From: Ruminococcus flavefaciens
Lineage (GTDB): Bacteria; Bacillota; Clostridia; Oscillospirales; Ruminococcaceae
Reading direction: 5' to 3'
Length of the DNA stretch: 64,000 nucleotides
Assembly: GCA_023667045.1 (NCBI GenBank)
Contig: JAMPAU010000002.1
Span: forward strand, 1 to 64,000
The notes below the pieces were generated by a model. That model searched no databases, was not told the DNA's origin, and saw nothing but the letters and a program-made list of their open reading frames with translations. Below are positions 35,085 through 44,265 of the stretch, piece after piece. The first letter of the stretch is position 1. Each line of letters opens with the position of its first letter. The translations under genes were made by a program, and so were the position numbers.

Positions 35085-35201
35085 TCAGATGATTATTTCA
35101 GCCGGTTCAATTTCCGTCGTTTCAATTTCCATTGCCTGAAAATCGTCGTCATACGGTATCAAATCGGCTGTTTCGAGTTCAACGTCAAAGATGTCATCCA
35201 C
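35085..35201 (-). CDS. Very small acidic protein between TerS and methyltransferase
   Basis: 38 residues, GTG start with AAAGGCGG upstream, TGA 35085. Strongly acidic with a Glu-Thr/Glu-Ile rich tail. It begins 5 bases before the small-terminase stop, filling the only gap between two genes. Not recognised. Confidence 0.45.
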   Translation of the reverse strand: MDDIFDVELETADLIPYDDDFQAMEIETTEIEPAEIII

Positions 35202-35205
35202 ACGG

Positions 35206-35736
35206 TCAACCGCCTTTCCGGACGCTTAGAAGAAGCTCCATAGTGTCGTCCATTGGAGTGTGCGAGTAGTCACCGGAGGAATTTTCCTTGACGATTTGAA
35301 AGATTTGGTACCATAGCTGTTGTGCCTGTTTTTCGTAGGTCTGCGAGATACTGATGTAGGGCGAGGCGATAGCACCGCCTGTAGTCGGATGTTTGGCTAA
35401 AAATCCAGTCGCTGAGATGAGTTCTTCAGCCTGAATCCACCTCGCAACGTTCATGGCGTACTGTTCGATAAGCTGAGTGTATACAGCTTTTTCGCAACCG
35501 TGTTCTTTCAGCCACTGGTAAGTTTTCGTGAAGATGTCTTCAGCCATGAGGTCTCCGCCTTTTTTCTGTGGTGCTTTCATAAACTCCCTCACCGGTGGAA
35601 CGTCCACACCTTCAAGTTCTGCCGGAGCGGTGAGGACTTTTGCTGACTTGCCCTCGTTTATTTTGTCAGTCAGAGACTTCGGTTTGCGTCCCGCTCCGAT
35701 TCTCGCACCACCACGATTTGTGCCGTCTTTAGCCAT
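35206..35736 (-). CDS. Small terminase subunit (P27 family)
   Basis: 176 residues. GGARIGAGRKPKSL at the N-terminus and YAMNVARWIQAEELI later are typical of the P27-type small terminase. It recognises the packaging site. The large subunit gene is 5.9 kb downstream, with methyltransferase, amidoligase and other cargo in between, an expanded arrangement. Confidence 0.88.
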   Translation of the reverse strand: MAKDGTNRGGARIGAGRKPKSLTDKINEGKSAKVLTAPAELEGVDVPPVREFMKAPQKKGGDLMAEDIFTKTYQWLKEHGCEKAVYTQLIEQYAMNVARWIQAEELISATGFLAKHPTTGGAIASPYISISQTYEKQAQQLWYQIFQIVKENSSGDYSHTPMDDTMELLLSVRKGG

Positions 35737-35916
35737 TTTATCACCTCGCTTTCGTTGCTTTCGTTTAATTTTGATTGTAGGGGTTAATCCCCTGTTTGAA
35801 AAGCAAATTTTGCACAGAGAGGGGCGACGGTCAAGAACTTCTTTTTATTTTTAGAGATTTTATACCCCCACCCCTTATTTTTTGTGCGTTTTTCACATAA
35901 AAAAGACAATATTTTG

Positions 35917-36297
35917 TTAATAATGATATTTAGGGTTGACATCTTCATTTCTTGTCTTCCAGTCGTGACAAGGTTTGCAGAGTGCTTGAAAATTATCCTC
36001 GTCCCACATCAGAACAGGGTCGCCACGGTGAGGCTGTATGTGGTCGACAACTGTTGCCATAGTGTAACGTCCGTTTGTCATGCATTTGACACATAACGGG
36101 TGCTTGTTCAGATACCTTGCACGGACTTTTCGCCAGCGGTGACCGTATCCTCTCTGCGCACTTGATGAACGCTTTCCACTGTAAGAAAAACCCATTTGTT
36201 TACAATGCTTTTCGCAGTAGGTTGCACCGCTCGGTACCAGTTCCGGACATCTCGGATAACTGCATGGCACTTTCGATTTTACAGGTATAACAATCAC
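35917..36297 (-). CDS. HNH endonuclease
   Basis: 126 residues with probable GTG start. Zinc-binding CSYPRC...YCEKHC near 12-30, then CVKC near 70, VVDHIQPHRGD (the H of HNH) near 85, DNFQALCKPCHDWKT near 105. HNH nucleases beside small terminase genes assist cos-type packaging in many siphoviruses. The 180 bases between it and TerS hold no gene. Confidence 0.9.
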   Translation of the reverse strand: MIVIPVKSKVPCSYPRCPELVPSGATYCEKHCKQMGFSYSGKRSSSAQRGYGHRWRKVRARYLNKHPLCVKCMTNGRYTMATVVDHIQPHRGDPVLMWDEDNFQALCKPCHDWKTRNEDVNPKYHY

Positions 36298-36383
36298 CTC
36301 CAGACATGAAAAAATCCCCGAACTTTCGAGGATTGATTAAATATAAATTTTTTGTGAATTTCTAAATTTTTTTCAAAAAAGGC

Positions 36384-36412
36384 TTGACAAACACCAAAAT
36401 TTGTGATATAAT
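36384..36412 (+). promoter_or_regulatory. Consensus plus-strand promoter
   Basis: TTGACA, 17 bases, TATAAT, followed 15 bases later by GAAAGGAGGTG, the ribosome site of the small coiled-coil gene. Confidence 0.85.
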
Positions 36413-36439
36413 ATATTATAGAAAGGAGGTGTTGAAGTC

Positions 36440-36655
36440 ATGGCAGTCAGCAAAAGAGATTTCGAGAAATTGCAGAAAAAAGTTGAAGCGGTTGAAAAGG
36501 AAAACGCAGAACTTAAAAAGCAACTCGAAAAACAGCAGAGCAATGACGAAAAACTCACTACTACCCAGAAGCTGTTATTCGTCACCGCTTTAATAGGCTT
36601 TATCGACAAACTGTATTCAGTACTTTCAAAGATTGCCGAAGCCCTGCTGAAGTAA
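36440..36655 (+). CDS. Small coiled-coil protein with hydrophobic C-terminus
   Basis: 71 residues. Residues 5-40 are a charged coiled coil (KKVEAVEKENAELKKQLEKQ); residues 45-70 are amphipathic to hydrophobic (KLLFVTALIGFIDKLYSVL). First gene of a three-gene plus-strand cassette. Function unknown; it may be a small membrane-associated regulator or toxin. Confidence 0.72.
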   Translation: MAVSKRDFEKLQKKVEAVEKENAELKKQLEKQQSNDEKLTTTQKLLFVTALIGFIDKLYSVLSKIAEALLK

Positions 36656-36751
36656 ACCCTTGGGAAGAGGGGGAGAAATCCCCCGAATCCCTTAAAAAAT
36701 TATACCATGAAATTCTTTTGCTGTCAATATATTTTTATAGGAGGTGCTTGT

Positions 36752-36841
36752 ATGTCAGAGCTGATAATTGATTTATTGGGGCTGGTCTTTTATGGAGCGG
36801 TAATTATTTATCTGCTCGGAATAATGAAAAATAAAAAGTGA
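36752..36841 (+). CDS. 29-residue single-span membrane peptide
   Basis: GGAGGTGCTTGT precedes ATG 36752. The peptide is one hydrophobic helix (LIIDLLGLVFYGAVIIYLLGI) ending in a basic tail MKNKK. It resembles small hydrophobic toxins or holin-like peptides. The good ribosome site argues that it is real. Confidence 0.55.
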   Translation: MSELIIDLLGLVFYGAVIIYLLGIMKNKK

Positions 36842-36853
36842 GGCGATAAAAAA

Positions 36854-37051
36854 GTGAACCTAAAGCAAATCAAAGCGGAAAAGGGGCTTACGCTCCAGCA
36901 GATAGCCGACATGGCAGGACTGCCAAAACGTACGGTCGAGCAGACCATATACCGTGATACGTGTTCGGTAAAGACTGCTATTAAACTTGCCGACGCTCTC
37001 GGAGTAACCCTTGACGAATTATGCCGTGACAGAACCGACGAAATAGAATAA
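36854..37051 (+). CDS. XRE-family helix-turn-helix protein
   Basis: 65 residues, GTG start after GTGAGGCG. LTLQQIADMAGLPKRTVEQTIY is the helix-turn-helix; SVKTAIKLADALGVTLDELC completes the XRE domain. It probably regulates its own cassette. Ends just before a terminator. Confidence 0.85.
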   Translation: MNLKQIKAEKGLTLQQIADMAGLPKRTVEQTIYRDTCSVKTAIKLADALGVTLDELCRDRTDEIE

Positions 37052-37053
37052 CA

Positions 37054-37090
37054 GAAAGTCCCTCGACGGAGCAGGTCGGGGGATTTCTTT
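37054..37090 (+). terminator. Terminator of the plus-strand cassette
   Basis: Arms GAAAGTCCCTCGAC and GGTCGGGGGATTTC followed by TTTTATT. The arms also suit termination in the other direction. Confidence 0.75.
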
Positions 37091-37144
37091 TATTATTTGC
37101 TATTATATATTATAGCACGTCCGCACCATGACATTCAATGACAT

Positions 37145-37558
37145 TTAGTGACATCTTTCAGAAATTTTTATTTTTTTTAATGCCTCGCCGTGCAGACGGT
37201 AAACGTGGCGTATATCATGGTCTAACGCAACCGCTATCTGTTCCCATGTTCTGAAACTCAAGTACCGCATTTCAAGGATAGTACGGTATCTGAGGTCGGG
37301 TATCTGATTTATGGTTTCAGTGATTTCTTTCTTGAGGTCAACGAGGCGGTCAATGTCGCTGTCTATGTCATTTTCAAGGTCTATGATTTTGGCTATGGTC
37401 TTTTCAAGACGGCTGTTGTCGTGCTGTCCGGACGGCGTATCACCGTAGACCGTCGTGACCTTGCTTGCAAGACCTCTCAGATTTTCAACCTGTGTCAGCT
37501 TGCTGTTAATGCGCTGGTCGAGATATATAGCCTGCTCGAGATATTCTTTCGGTGTCAT
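37145..37558 (-). CDS. DUF1492-type sigma-like late regulator
   Basis: 137 residues. A helical N-terminus is followed by YRTILEMRYLSFRTWEQIAVALDHDIRHVYRLHGEAL, which resembles sigma region 4. Such ArpU/DUF1492 proteins are phage late-transcription activators, and the gene sits just before the packaging and structural genes. Confidence 0.78.
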   Translation of the reverse strand: MTPKEYLEQAIYLDQRINSKLTQVENLRGLASKVTTVYGDTPSGQHDNSRLEKTIAKIIDLENDIDSDIDRLVDLKKEITETINQIPDLRYRTILEMRYLSFRTWEQIAVALDHDIRHVYRLHGEALKKIKISERCH

Positions 37559-37971
37559 CTGAGTGCCTCCAGTTTTGCGGTATTGGTTTTTATGAAAGTC
37601 TCATCGTGCGTCATCAGCCCGACAGCCTTGACTGCTGTAACCGCAATGTCATGCACATCATGCGATTTCTGAATTTCGGTCATGAGCATTTCGGCAGTTC
37701 TGATATTCTGCTGATAGCAACGGTAAACTTCAAGTCTGTCTTCGTGTTCCTTCAAATTCTCACGGTAGCGACGGAGCAGGACAGCTTTCTGTTTTTCTGC
37801 GTCGGATTTCGTAAGTTCCTCAGATTTAAAAGCATGGTAAACCTTGCATAGCTCGCCGAAATATTTGTACTCAGCAGGTGGAAAGTCTGAAACGTCAAGA
37901 GTGCCGTCGTATGAGAGATGTTCTGCACGTCGGAAATCTTCCGGATTCTTAAAATCAAATTTATTTTTCAT
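37555..37971 (-). CDS. Hypothetical helical phage protein
   Basis: 138 residues, highly charged and helical (AEKQKAVLLRRYRENLKEHEDRLEVY). It overlaps the DUF1492 gene by 4 bases (ATGA type), so the two are coupled. No family recognised. Confidence 0.72.
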   Translation of the reverse strand: MKNKFDFKNPEDFRRAEHLSYDGTLDVSDFPPAEYKYFGELCKVYHAFKSEELTKSDAEKQKAVLLRRYRENLKEHEDRLEVYRCYQQNIRTAEMLMTEIQKSHDVHDIAVTAVKAVGLMTHDETFIKTNTAKLEALR

Positions 37972-37990
37972 GTCATCGCTCCTTTCAAGG

Positions 37991-38165
37991 ATTATAAAAA
38001 ATTATCATCCCTGTCATTTTTTGCCTGTATATAGAAAAAAATAAAAAATTCAAAAAATAAGCAGGGATGATAAATGATATTTTTATAAAACCTATACAGT
38101 TTTTTTATACAAAAGGAATTTATAATAGCTGATTATCGTCCCTTTCGTCCCTTATCGTCCCTAAA
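37991..38165. repeat. Iteron-like repeats and inverted repeat, possible replication origin
   Basis: Five related units. TCATCCCTG near 38005 and CAGGGATGATAAA near 38070 form a long inverted repeat across an A/T-rich spacer. TATCGTCCC, TTTCGTCCC and TTATCGTCCC stand in tandem at 38136-38162. The unit is GGGAYGATAA on the minus strand. It lies directly downstream of the primase-helicase gene, a usual origin position. Confidence 0.5.
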
Positions 38166-38171
38166 ACATAA

Positions 38172-40424
38172 TCATATATTTACTACAAGAGAAATTCCGG
38201 AATATACGTTTTGCCCGTTAGTTTTTCTTTTGTTATATCGTTTAGTCATCTCAAGTCCGAATTTTCTCGACGGCATTTTATATTCGTTGCATTCGTCTGC
38301 CCACTGACAGTACACCGCATACAATGCCTGAGCCTTTACCTCACCGCCCTGCATGACGTAATCGGAGGCAAGAAACGCCGAAATAACGTCCATTTCGTTG
38401 CGGTACTCCTCGACGGCATCGGCTATGACTTTCGGTTTGCGGAGACCCTCAGCTTTCCAAAGTTTATAGCCCTCGACAATCCACGCCAAAATGTCCGGAA
38501 GTTCTTTCATAAGTTTTCGTGAAAGATTCCTGTCAACCGCCGTTTCCGGAATGGTCACGGTGAACGGGATAATGTTGATTCTACGCCAGATTCCCAAATC
38601 AGTGCCACGTATGGTAGGCTTGTGGTTGGTCGCCATCCACAGCTTGAACTCCGGACGAAATTCAAACTCATCGCCGTAGAGTTTTCGGGCGGTTATCATG
38701 TCGTCGCCGGTCAGCTGTTTGAGAAGTCCCTCGTTAAGCCTCATGCCCTCGTTAGGCTCGACGGACGTTACAAGTCTTGCACCTTTCAGACGGGCAATGT
38801 CACTGTTTGCAGTGTTCGTACTTGCCTTAATCATGATACTTTCCGGCTGAATATTCGTCACATAATCGCCCATGATTCTGCGGACGACCTCAAGAAAAGT
38901 CGACTTGCCATTACGTCCAGTACCATACAGGAAAAATGCACATTGTTCTGACGTATCTCCAGACAGACTATAACCTAAAGCCTTTTGAATATAGCGGATT
39001 AACTCTTTGTCATTATTGAATATTTGATTTAAAAACATAAGCTACTTTTCAGGAATTTTTGGTTTTTCAGATATTGAAGTGCCAATCATACGGGTCATGA
39101 GAAATTCGGGATTATGTTCCGAAACAGAAAAATCTTTCAAGTCAAGTACACCATTCTGAGTATTTACAAGAAGTTTGTCGCTGTCCAGTTCATTAGGGCT
39201 TACCGCCACCAAATGATCCAGTTCCTTAACCATAGCCTTTTTTGAGTTATTGGAACGGGTTTTTTTCATATGTTTCTGATAGTCCGGCAACATTTCGCCG
39301 TCCTGATACTCTGCCCATAGTTTAAGTTCTTTTTTCATGCTTTCGAGAACCCTATCAGCCCACGAAAAAATCCCGCCTTTTGCGTCATACTGCCATTTTC
39401 CACCCTCATACGACAGCCACCGGCGGTCGGTATAACAATAACGTACCACGTCACCGCAGAGGTCGTACATACGTTGGGCGTTGCCGGTATCGTCAAGTGA
39501 GTGCATGGTCATATGACCGCCGACTGAAATTGAGTAAGTGTCTTTTTTCTGCGGATTATAGATCTCTTGACAGTTTTCAACGGCTTTTTTCAGCATGAGT
39601 TTACCGTATGTACTGCCCGACTGTTTTCTGTCCCACTTGTCACGCATAAGACCGAAATTTCTGAATATATCGTCCATTTTTGAGATGTCACGTCCGCACC
39701 AGAAAGCAAGCATATTACAGAATGCTAAATCAGCTTCTGATTGTGACGTATAATCCGAAAAATCACCGGAATACAGCCTTTTAAATTTATCTCCGGACTT
39801 TGATGCAAGTGCTTTTTCTATAATTTCAGAAATTGCCATATTCGCCAGATTTTCGGGAAAAACCGGAGACGGAGCGGATTTTTTCGGCTTACTGCTGAGG
39901 TATTTTTCATGGAGCGGTTTTATACTTTCGGTACAGTCCGCTACCGGCAGAACATTGTCGGGGTCAAGCGGATTGCCTGTCATTATAAAATATCTGCCCT
40001 TGTCATACATTTCAAATTTACCCTTACGCCTCGCACCTTCCGGCAGACTTCCACGGCAGATGATATGCAGTCCGTGGCACGATTGGGAGAGTTCCACATA
40101 GCTTTTCAGACCGTCCACAAAGTCAGAAACGAAGTTCTTTTCACCCCTTAAAAATCCCTCAATTTCGGGGAAACAGTCGTCCAAATCCACCCCGAAGTAA
40201 CCGCTTCCCGAAAACATGAACCCCACGCCGGAATAATTTACCGACGCTCTGACAGCGGTCGCAAAGTCGCTCCACGTCTCCGAATTATTCGACATTGCCT
40301 GTCCGCCCGTCTGCGGATTTATTGGTATTTTTTTAATGCCGGAGTGGCTTTTCGGGTCGGGTTCTGAACGCCAGCAGACCCAGTTTTTCAGACGTTTCAA
40401 TTCGTTTGGTATTAATTCATACAT
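38172..40424 (-). pseudogene. Primase-polymerase/D5 helicase broken by one amber codon
   Basis: Residues 1-180 are an AEP-type prim-pol (VGFMFSGSGYFGVDLDDC, GRYFIMTGN). Residues 285-460 are the D5 N-terminal region. An in-frame TAG stands at 39042-39044 after PKIPEK, then the same frame continues LMFLNQIFNNDKELI. The SF3 helicase follows: Walker A GTGRNGKST, WMATNHKP sensor, GIWRRINIIPF. In relatives this place reads W-x-x-F-L, so a TGG to TAG change is likely. An ATG lies one codon later, so a separate helicase fragment (38172-39038) could be made by reinitiation. Confidence 0.85.
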
Positions 40425-40448
40425 AACATTTTCCTTTCAAAACAGCTA

Positions 40449-40482
40449 CAGAAGGACAAAAATTGCCCTTCTGTTTTTTGGG
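40449..40482 (+). terminator. Hairpin with T-run on the plus strand
   Basis: Arms ACAGAAGG and CCTTCTGT followed by TTTTT on the plus strand, in the gap upstream of the primase-helicase. It could block antisense transcription; on the coding strand it is only a leader hairpin. Confidence 0.45.
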
Positions 40483-40500
40483 AATATAGCTTGAATTAAA

Positions 40501-41064
40501 TCAGAATGGCACGTCGCCGTCGGAGAGGATTTCCTCATAATCGCCCATGCTTCCGTAGGACGTTCCAGAGTTTGCGAACGTCTCCGCCGGTTTCTGAGCC
40601 ACCGTATCATTTGTAACAGCTGTCTTGAAAGTATGCTTACATTTGGGGAACTTTGTTTCATTCATATATTTGACTTCATCATATGTATTGCCGTTGTATT
40701 CTCTGTGACCGACAGTCACACGCATTACACGTCCGCTGAGGTCGTCGCAGAGTTTATAGACGGTTTCATAGTTTTTGCCCGCCGGAAGTCTGACCGCCTT
40801 AGCCAGTTGCATGACCTGCTTGAAGCTGTACCCCTGCACCGACAAGTCCGCCTGAGACGGTTCTTTGCGTTTCCAGAGAGTGTGGAAGATACAGCGGTTC
40901 TGACAGCCCTGCTGAACGTCGTTTCTGATGACCAATGTAAAGTTCATACCCGTTTTGCCGTTCTGAGTGGTGCGTTCCTCGATTTTGGTGATGATGACCT
41001 CGTATTCGCCTTTCGGGATAAGGTCGAAGTCCTGCACGTCTTCGTAATTTGTTGAAAATCCCAT
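40501..41064 (-). CDS. DUF669 single-strand DNA-binding-like protein
   Basis: 187 residues. LIPKGEYEVIITKIEERTTQNGKTG and VIRNDVQQGCQNRCIFHTLW are the DUF669 OB-fold-like pattern; the C-terminus ends in the acidic tail LSDGDVPF typical of SSB proteins. Encoded between helicase/nuclease and primase genes in the replication block. Confidence 0.87.
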   Translation of the reverse strand: MGFSTNYEDVQDFDLIPKGEYEVIITKIEERTTQNGKTGMNFTLVIRNDVQQGCQNRCIFHTLWKRKEPSQADLSVQGYSFKQVMQLAKAVRLPAGKNYETVYKLCDDLSGRVMRVTVGHREYNGNTYDEVKYMNETKFPKCKHTFKTAVTNDTVAQKPAETFANSGTSYGSMGDYEEILSDGDVPF

Positions 41065-41068
41065 AATT

Positions 41069-41383
41069 TCAATCTCCTTTTACTAAATTTATTGCTTCCT
41101 CGGAACTCCTGCAAATACCGGCAATAACGCCGAAATTCCGCATAGTTTCGAGAAATTTTTTCTGCTCTGCCGACGGTCTGCCTTTCGAGGTCTTGACCTC
41201 GATGAAAACGGCTTTTCCGTCGGACTTCCTGAATCCGAACAAGTCCGGAAAACCTTTTGGTAAACCTGTACTAAAATACCGTCCGTCCTTTGTGCAACCT
41301 GCACCAACATTTCCGCGGAAAATAACGCACGTCTCCGCCAATGCAAGCCGGATTTCGTTCTGAATTTTATGCTCTTCCGTCAT
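41069..41383 (-). CDS. VRR-NUC domain nuclease
   Basis: 104 residues. GFPDLFGFR, then VFIEVKTSKGRPSAEQ give the PD-(D/E)xK active site of the VRR-NUC family, which acts on branched replication intermediates. Four-base overlap with the helicase gene upstream. Confidence 0.92.
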   Translation of the reverse strand: MTEEHKIQNEIRLALAETCVIFRGNVGAGCTKDGRYFSTGLPKGFPDLFGFRKSDGKAVFIEVKTSKGRPSAEQKKFLETMRNFGVIAGICRSSEEAINLVKGD

Positions 41384-42708
41384 AGAAAACCTCGCTGTTT
41401 CGCCTTATAATAGGTATATCCCTGCTTATAGCCGTGCCTTTTTGCATACTCCAGAAGTTCTTTATAACTTCGGCACTGGTCGGAAGAATCACGGTATATC
41501 AGCGTAAAACCGGTCACGTTCCGGAGTTCCGCACCGTTTTCAGTCTCGACCGTCCGCTCTTTTTTCGGGAATACGTACCCGCACGCCGGACAGATTTTCG
41601 CATCGTCTTCGGGCTGGAAAGTGAAAAAACATTCCGGACACTGGCTCAGTTTTACCGCATTTTCGGCGGACGTACGGGCTTTTTTCGGTCTGCTTTCAAG
41701 CGACCACTGGCGGTCGTCGTCGGGCATTCCGAACCTCGCATAATTTCCGACGTGGTCTATGATAACCGCCGTTTTGTCGGGCTTATAACGCATAGACCGC
41801 ATTGACTGCTGAATAAATAAGGTCAGACTTTTGGTCGGTCTGAGGAGTATAACGCACGAGCAATCCGGCACGTCAAAGCCCTCAGAAATAAGGTCGACGT
41901 TGCAGAGAACTTTAATTTTTCCGTTCCGGAAATCCGCTATAATACGCTGTCTTTCGGCTTTCGGGGTCGTGCCGTCGATATGAACCGCAGAAATTCCGGC
42001 TGACTGAAACTCGTCCGCCATAGCCTCCGAATGACGGACGGAAACGCAGTAGCAGATAGCCTGTCTGCCGTCCGCAAGCCGTCGGTAATGCCCTATCACG
42101 TCGCCGAAAACGGTACGGTTATAGAGGGCATTTTCTGCCGATTTTACGTCATATTCGCCGTGACTGGTCTTAATGCCGGTGAGGTCTGCAACACTTGGTG
42201 TATAGTATGTATATGGCGACAAGTATTTGTTTTCGATAAGCCACTTAGCCGAAACGCCTTCAATCAGCGTCTGATAAACGTCGCCCAAACCCGAACCGTC
42301 CAGTCTGACGGGCGTTGCGGTAACTCCGATACGGTACGCAGACGGAAAAAAATCATAAATTTTCCGGTAAGAATCGCTCTTGGAGTGGTGGCTTTCGTCG
42401 GTAATAATCAAGTCCGGACGGGGTATTTTTTTCAGTCTCCGGCAGACCGTCTGCACCATGCCAATCTGCACAAATTCCATATCAACGTCACATTTCCGGA
42501 ATGTTTGTTCTATCTGTCCGCAAAGTTCGATACGGTGGACAAGAAACAATACACGGTTGAGTTTTTGTGTCGTCCGTCGAGCAATCTCTGCCACGATTAC
42601 GGACTTTCCGCCACCGCACGGAAGCACGATACACGCTGATTTTACGCCACGTCTGAAAGTATCGTGAACCCTCTGCACGAGCGATTCCTGATAAGGTCTC
42701 AGTTTCAA
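41380..42708 (-). CDS. DEAD/DEAH-box superfamily 2 helicase
   Basis: 442 residues from TTG 42708 (AAGGAGGTGAT upstream). LRPYQESLVQRV Q-like motif, Walker A PCGGGKS, DESHHSK Walker B, VTATPVRLDG motif III, and FIQQSMRSMRYKPDK motif VI. A zinc-ribbon CPECFFTF...CPACGY lies near 360. Typical replication-block helicase of Firmicute siphoviruses. Confidence 0.92.
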   Translation of the reverse strand: MKLRPYQESLVQRVHDTFRRGVKSACIVLPCGGGKSVIVAEIARRTTQKLNRVLFLVHRIELCGQIEQTFRKCDVDMEFVQIGMVQTVCRRLKKIPRPDLIITDESHHSKSDSYRKIYDFFPSAYRIGVTATPVRLDGSGLGDVYQTLIEGVSAKWLIENKYLSPYTYYTPSVADLTGIKTSHGEYDVKSAENALYNRTVFGDVIGHYRRLADGRQAICYCVSVRHSEAMADEFQSAGISAVHIDGTTPKAERQRIIADFRNGKIKVLCNVDLISEGFDVPDCSCVILLRPTKSLTLFIQQSMRSMRYKPDKTAVIIDHVGNYARFGMPDDDRQWSLESRPKKARTSAENAVKLSQCPECFFTFQPEDDAKICPACGYVFPKKERTVETENGAELRNVTGFTLIYRDSSDQCRSYKELLEYAKRHGYKQGYTYYKAKQRGFL

Positions 42709-42792
42709 AAAATCACCTCCTTCACAATGACACGGAAAAATACGTCTTTTCAACGGAAAACCATTGAATACTGAAAAAAGTTCACAGAAAAT

Positions 42793-43560
42793 TTACTTTT
42801 CAGCTTCTTTCTGTCGTCTGAACTCCCTCATCACGCATGACCAGCACATTTTTCTGCCGTAGGTTTTCATACTGCCGTCGATAATCGCCTCAACCGTCTT
42901 GCCGTTCGCCGGAATAATGGTATTTCCGCAGTCGTCGCATTTTTCGCCCTCAGAAAAGCTGTAGTAGCCCCGTATAGCCACGTCAACGGCTTTGAGGTCG
43001 TTGGGTATGTACATTGTTTCAAACAGCCCTACCGGCGATTTACACGTATCTGAGCCGTCCGTCTGAGTTGCAAAAAGATACTTTCCGTCAACAACAAGGG
43101 TTTTCAGGACAATCGAAAACATTCCCTCGACGTTAATCTGATTGTCAAGAAGTTTGCCGATAGTTTTAGCCTTTAGTCTGCCGTCGTCGCCGGTCTCGAT
43201 GTGTTGCAGAAAGTACACAACAACGTCCGGCGGGAGCTTTTCAACAAGACGGACAAGTTCCCAGAAATTCCTGCCGATGTCGGTATACTTCTGATAGCCG
43301 GTCTCTTTTGAACGCCTCATAAACTCGTTAAGTATGAGATACTGTGCGTCATCAATAACTATCGACTTTGCCGGAAGACTTCTGATAAACCCTGTAATAT
43401 CGGCGTAATTGTCACTGTTAATTGTGCTTGTAAAATGCGTCCTGAACGGCAAAGGCTTGCTGTTGACATTCACCAGTGCAAGCTCATCTTTCCCGAAATT
43501 TCGCATTGACGTGGACTTTCCGCTTCCCGAAAATCCCATAATAAGAACAGGTATTCCCAT
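42793..43560 (-). CDS. RecA-like AAA ATPase of phage recombination
   Basis: 255 residues. Walker A MGFSGSGKST, Walker B SIVIDDAQYL, a sensor region VVVYFLQHIET. The C-terminal CDDCGNTI...CWSC makes a zinc knuckle. Related to the AAA_24/Sak-type ATPases found beside Gp157 and DUF669. Likely single-strand annealing or recombination. Confidence 0.85.
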   Translation of the reverse strand: MGIPVLIMGFSGSGKSTSMRNFGKDELALVNVNSKPLPFRTHFTSTINSDNYADITGFIRSLPAKSIVIDDAQYLILNEFMRRSKETGYQKYTDIGRNFWELVRLVEKLPPDVVVYFLQHIETGDDGRLKAKTIGKLLDNQINVEGMFSIVLKTLVVDGKYLFATQTDGSDTCKSPVGLFETMYIPNDLKAVDVAIRGYYSFSEGEKCDDCGNTIIPANGKTVEAIIDGSMKTYGRKMCWSCVMREFRRQKEAEK

Positions 43561-43570
43561 TTTCAAAACC

Positions 43571-44030
43571 TCACTTTATCTGAATATTATTTTTTTCCAT
43601 AATCTTTGCACCGGTTATTTTCTTGCCGTTTTGAATAGCCGTTTTTATAGCGACCTTGTCCGGAGTATAGACGATTTTCTTACTGCACCATTTTTTTCGG
43701 CAGTCTGTCGTCAACCTCGACCACCGTCGATTTGCGGTAGGAAATTTTAACCCTTGCAGTTTCCATTTTTCCGCCTTCCAGAGCCTTTGAGAGCCATTCA
43801 CGAAGTACAAGTGCCTTGTGTTCTGCCTGTTCCTGACGTGACTTTAAAACGTCACGTTCTGTTTTGATAGCCTTTGCGGTTGCTTCAAGATTTTTAATCC
43901 AAAGAGCCACGCTTTCAAGTTTTGCGTCACGTTCCATAGCAAGTCCGGACAGCCTGTCAATATCAATAACTTCTCCGGTTTCGCCGTCTATGCACTCAGA
44001 AATTTTTGTATCGATTTCATACAATGTCAT
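43571..44030 (-). pseudogene. Gp157-family protein split by a frameshift in an A7 run
   Basis: From ATG 44030 the first 113 residues (LYEIDTKISECIDGETGEV, KTERDVLKSRQEQAEHKA, ARVKISYRKSTVVEVDDRLP) match siphovirus Gp157. The frame then ends soon after the A7 run at 43691-43697. The expected C-terminus (IVYTPDKVAIKTAIQNG, KKITGAKIMEKNNIQIK) continues in another frame to 43571; removing one A would join them. It could be an error, a mutation or slippage on the A-run. Confidence 0.78.
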
Positions 44031-44202
44031 GTTTTTCACCACCTTTCAGTATATTATCATAGAATATATGCACGTCCCAACCTATATGAAGTTGCTGTGG
44101 TATTATTTCATAAATGATTCTGTCCGTTGAAAAATCTTCAATAATCCGGTCGAGTTCTTCAAGGTCGACGACGTGTATTGTCTCAATATTCAAATATTTC
44201 AC
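44017..44202 (-). CDS. Small hypothetical protein
   Basis: 61 residues, GTG start (or TTG three codons later, with better spacing to GTGAGG). Contains HVVDLEELDRIIEDF and a C-terminal HIFYDNIL. It overlaps the Gp157 start. Not recognised. Confidence 0.6.
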   Translation of the reverse strand: MKYLNIETIHVVDLEELDRIIEDFSTDRIIYEIIPQQLHIGWDVHIFYDNILKGGEKHDIV

Positions 44203-44265
44203 CTCACAAAATAAAAGCCGGACACCCTCATAAAAACTGAAAAGATGTCCGGCTATTTGATGACT

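Noticed and set aside
38172..40424. Phage-wide TAG recoding
   Set aside because: Other prophage genes use TAG as a proper stop (for example the RHH gene at 50940) and only one gene has an internal TAG.
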